8,866 nt of DNA, taken from assembly GCA_033764445.1 (NCBI GenBank), contig JANRIZ010000045.1, forward strand, positions 1 to 8,866. The letters are read 5' to 3'. The position numbers were made by a program, and so were the translations under genes. This DNA is from JANRIZ01 sp033764445. GTDB lineage: Bacteria > Verrucomicrobiota > Verrucomicrobiia > JAWXBN01. Every line of letters begins with the position of its first letter. Position 1 is the stretch's first letter. Positions 7,349 through 8,866 of this stretch are shown here, one piece after another. Below the pieces are notes generated by a model, which was not told the origin of the DNA, did not search any database, and was given only the letters and a program-made list of their open reading frames with translations.

Positions 7349-7470
7349 TTATAAAAATTACTAATATGTATAACCGTATAAAATATTTATAACAATATTG
7401 TTACGATAATAATATGCGTGTTAAGTGAAAAACTTTGTTTACAATTTGATTTGATGATGTAGGTATATGC
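7349..7470 (+). promoter_or_regulatory. AT-rich regulatory island with overlapping palindromes
   Basis: This 122-bp gap between ruvB and the 7471 gene is only about one fifth G+C by my count, against a much richer surrounding. It contains the perfect 14-bp palindrome TAACAATATTGTTA (7390-7403), overlapped on its left by the inverted repeat TATAAA-ATA-TTTATA (7377-7391). GATAAT (7405-7410), one mismatch from the -10 consensus, follows directly, so the palindrome would sit in the spacer of a promoter, a usual place for a dimeric repressor. This is most simply the control region of the 7471 gene. No DnaA box was found, and I see no coding frame. Confidence 0.5.
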
Positions 7471-7752
7471 ATGCGTTTGACGATGTCACCAGAACTTGAT
7501 AAATCCAAAGACGGTTCCCCCGGGGATTTCGGACACGATTCCGAGGGGCTCGTGAAGAATTCCGCCTTATACAGGGAGTTTTTGGCGGAGCGGGAGGAGA
7601 TTCTCAAGCACAAGTGGATTGAGAGTGAAAAGCTTGGGCGGGACATCGGTTTTGAGAAGGCTTTGTTGGATTGGATTGTCAAGCACCGGGCCGCCTGGCG
7701 GCGAAACCGCGCCCAGCATCAGCAGGCGGCCCAATCCGATCGTAAAAATTGA
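7471..7752 (+). CDS. small charged protein of unknown function
   Basis: The 93-aa product has no membrane segment or signal peptide and is strongly charged. After a polar, Ser/Asp/Gly-rich N-terminus (1-27), residues 30-78 form an apparently helical core: REFLAEREEILKHKWIESEK then LGRDIGFEKALLDWIVKHRAAWRR. The pattern HKWxxSEKxGRDIGFExALxDW resembles a short conserved module found in small bacterial proteins and, from memory, near DUF4032-type sequences; I cannot confirm the family. The tail RRNRAQHQQAAQSDRKN is basic and glutamine-rich. Function is unknown. The start at 7471 follows only a weak AGG (7461-7463); M5 (7483) is an alternative. It stands between the AT-rich island and the pyrR leader, so read-through into pyrR is possible, yet no functional link to pyrimidines is evident. 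Confidence 0.75.
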   Translation: MRLTMSPELDKSKDGSPGDFGHDSEGLVKNSALYREFLAEREEILKHKWIESEKLGRDIGFEKALLDWIVKHRAAWRRNRAQHQQAAQSDRKN

Positions 7753-7784
7753 TCCGGATGTGTTCCTGCGGGACATGTCTGTCA

Positions 7785-7815
7785 CCTTTAAACTGATCCC
7801 GCGAGGTCAGAAAGG
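7785..7815 (+). ncRNA. PyrR-binding RNA hairpin in the pyrR leader
   Basis: CCTTT (7785-7789) pairs with AAAGG (7811-7815) as a lower stem. After an AAA internal bulge, CTGA (7793-7796) pairs with TCAG (7807-7810), a single T (7797) is bulged, CC (7798-7799) pairs with GG (7805-7806), and the loop is CGCGA. This reproduces the Bacillus pyr element in which UUUAAA precedes the UCCNGNGAGG core: here TTTAAA and TCCCGCGAGG. PyrR, bound to UMP or UTP, stabilises this stem-loop in Bacillus and so lowers pyr expression. The element lies 112 bases before the pyrR start. The structure and core are seen directly; the regulatory role follows from the known system. I find no intrinsic terminator between it and pyrR. 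Confidence 0.85.
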
Positions 7816-7916
7816 AAAGAACGGTGGAAAAAACAGATTCAAAGGGGTTGTGCCTGTCACGGGCGGGAAAAATGTGTTTCATCCTGGCGGACGGGGTTTC
7901 CTTTGGTATTGACGGT

Positions 7917-7921
7917 GGAGG
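7917..7921 (+). promoter_or_regulatory. Shine-Dalgarno sequence that decides the pyrR start
   Basis: GGAGG lies five bases before the ATG at 7927. It makes the ATG, rather than the TTG at 7903 of the longer open frame, the likely start. GGTGG (7914-7918), overlapping it, could pair with CCACC (7940-7944) inside the early coding sequence, with GGG (7920-7922) and CCC (7929-7931) extending the fold, which would hide both the ribosome binding site and the start codon. That hairpin is an inference. Confidence 0.7.
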
Positions 7922-7926
7922 GTCTG

Positions 7927-8496
7927 ATGCCCGGTGAAACCACCATGATGGATGCCAAGGCCATTGACCGTGCGTTGTCACGCATGGCGCATGAAATCGC
8001 CGAGCAGACCGAAAAAGTCGCCCTGCTGGCCTTTGTGGGCATCCACTCGCGCGGGGTGCCGCTGGCCCATCGGCTGGCCTCGCGGATGGAAGCCTTTACC
8101 GGGGTGAAAATCCCCGTCGGCGCGCTGGACATCACGCTGCACCGGGACGATCTGCGCAATCGGGTGATCATTCCAAAAATCCAGCCCACACACATCCCCT
8201 TTGATGTCTCCGGTCGGCATGTGGTGCTCATTGATGACGTGTTGTTCACCGGGAGAAGCTTCCAGGCCGCCCTCAATGCGCTGCTGGATTTCGGGCGCTG
8301 TGCCCGCATCCGCATTGCCGTGCTGGTGGACCGGGGCCATCGGGAGCTGCCTTTGAAGGCGGATTTTGTCGGTAAAAATGTGCCCACCTCCCCGGAGCAA
8401 AAGGTGGTGGTCCGTCTCCGGGAAATTGATGGCGAGGACGGGGCCACTCTGATCACGCCCCCCGCCACACCCACCCAAACGGTTTCCGCGCCATGA
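7927..8496 (+). CDS. pyrR: PyrR: pyr operon RNA-binding regulator and uracil phosphoribosyltransferase
   Basis: PyrR binds a hairpin in pyr leader RNA when UMP or UTP is high and, in many species, also converts uracil and PRPP to UMP. The 189-aa protein shows GIHSRGVPLA (38-47), the PRPP-binding loop VVLIDDVLFTGRS (99-111) with the acidic pair D103-D104, DRGHRELP (135-142) and VGKNVPTS (148-155), all characteristic of PyrR rather than of upp-type uracil phosphoribosyltransferase. The core ends near residue 175, with a short Pro/Thr-rich tail of about ten residues beyond the usual length of about 180. GGAGG at 7917-7921 supports the ATG at 7927. Its stop codon overlaps the start of pyrB as ATGA, so the two are translationally coupled. 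The PyrR-binding hairpin at 7785-7815 upstream implies autoregulation. Confidence 0.97.
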   Translation: MPGETTMMDAKAIDRALSRMAHEIAEQTEKVALLAFVGIHSRGVPLAHRLASRMEAFTGVKIPVGALDITLHRDDLRNRVIIPKIQPTHIPFDVSGRHVVLIDDVLFTGRSFQAALNALLDFGRCARIRIAVLVDRGHRELPLKADFVGKNVPTSPEQKVVVRLREIDGEDGATLITPPATPTQTVSAP

Positions 8497-8866
8497 CCTC
8501 CCCCGCCCCCTGGACACGCAAGGATCTGATCACTCTGGAGGATTATTCCCCCGGGGAGATCAGCCTGATCCTCGACACCGCCGCCGCCTTCAAGGAGGTC
8601 GGTTCCCGGGAGGTCAAAAAAACCCCGGCCCTGCGCGGCAAAACGCTCGTCAATCTCTTCATCGAGCCCAGTACCCGCACACGGGTGAGTTTTGAGCTGG
8701 CCGCCGCCCGGTTGAGCGCGGATATCATCAATATTGATACCGAGGCCTCCTCACTCCGCAAGGGCGAAACCCTGAAGGATACAGCCCGGAATCTGGAGGC
8801 GCTCCATGCGGATATCATCGTCATGCGACACAGCTCCGCCGGGGCCGCCCAGTTCCTGGCCGAACG
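8493..8866 (+). CDS. pyrB: aspartate carbamoyltransferase catalytic chain, N-terminal part, cut by window end
   Basis: PyrB condenses carbamoyl phosphate with L-aspartate to carbamoyl aspartate, the committed step of pyrimidine synthesis; the chain forms catalytic trimers in the cytosol. The 124 complete codons visible cover the carbamoyl-phosphate domain. The P-loop-like signature FIEPSTRTRVSFELAAARL lies at 56-74, and ASSLRKGETLKDTARNLEAL at 85-104 includes the mobile-loop lysine of the KGET motif. MRHSSAGAAQFLAE follows to the edge. The ATG at 8493 overlaps the pyrR stop (ATGA). No ribosome binding site is obvious beyond the coupling. The rest of the gene, and any pyrC downstream, is outside the window. 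Expected full length is about 310 residues. Confidence 0.97.
   Translation, partial: MTSPAPWTRKDLITLEDYSPGEISLILDTAAAFKEVGSREVKKTPALRGKTLVNLFIEPSTRTRVSFELAAARLSADIINIDTEASSLRKGETLKDTARNLEALHADIIVMRHSSAGAAQFLAE

Noticed and set aside
7349..7470. The AT-rich island as a replication origin or unwinding element
   Set aside because: No DnaA box or box cluster is visible, and dnaA, dnaN or gidA are not nearby; a gene control region is simpler.

Overview
The window is ordinary bacterial chromosomal DNA, G+C-rich by eye and densely coded, carrying housekeeping genes and a few poorly characterised ones. No phage, transposase, CRISPR or plasmid signature is visible. The source is not certain. A PyrR-PyrB pair, a pseudopilin-like lipid-anchored or membrane protein and the protein styles seen here would fit a member of the PVC group such as Verrucomicrobiota, but that is inference from resemblance, not proof.

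Layout, left to right. A tRNA-Ser(GCU) with encoded CCA lies on the minus strand (68-160), followed by a class III PLP-dependent aminotransferase on the minus strand (236-1645). Divergent from it are a small single-pass membrane protein with a pseudopilin-like soluble part (1797-2321) and an MFS permease (2441-3688). RNase PH (rph) faces the permease on the minus strand (3783-4505). Divergent from rph is a polytopic GT39/PMT-like membrane protein with a polylysine tail (4573-6267), closely followed by ruvB (6312-7328). After ruvB comes a strikingly AT-rich 122-bp island with overlapping palindromes, then a 93-aa protein of unknown function (7471-7752), a 174-bp leader, pyrR (7927-8496) and the start of pyrB (8493 to the window edge), which overlaps pyrR by ATGA.

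The best regulatory signal is in the pyrR leader. A hairpin at 7785-7815 reproduces the known PyrR-binding RNA: a lower CCUUU/AAAGG stem, an upper stem with a single bulged U, and the UCCNGNGAGG core. With pyrR and pyrB immediately downstream, this is almost certainly a feedback element sensing UMP/UTP through PyrR. No conventional intrinsic terminator follows it. The 3' strand of the hairpin has instead a perfect 8-base alternative partner shortly before the pyrR ribosome binding site, and a 45-codon reading frame runs right through the hairpin. This suggests a non-standard, perhaps translational, version of PyrR control.

Functionally, the genes cover RNA maturation (tRNA-Ser, RNase PH), recombination (RuvB), pyrimidine synthesis (PyrR/PyrB), solute transport (MFS), probable envelope glycosylation (GT39-like) and an amino-group transfer of unknown substrate. 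Apart from pyrR-pyrB they do not look like one pathway.
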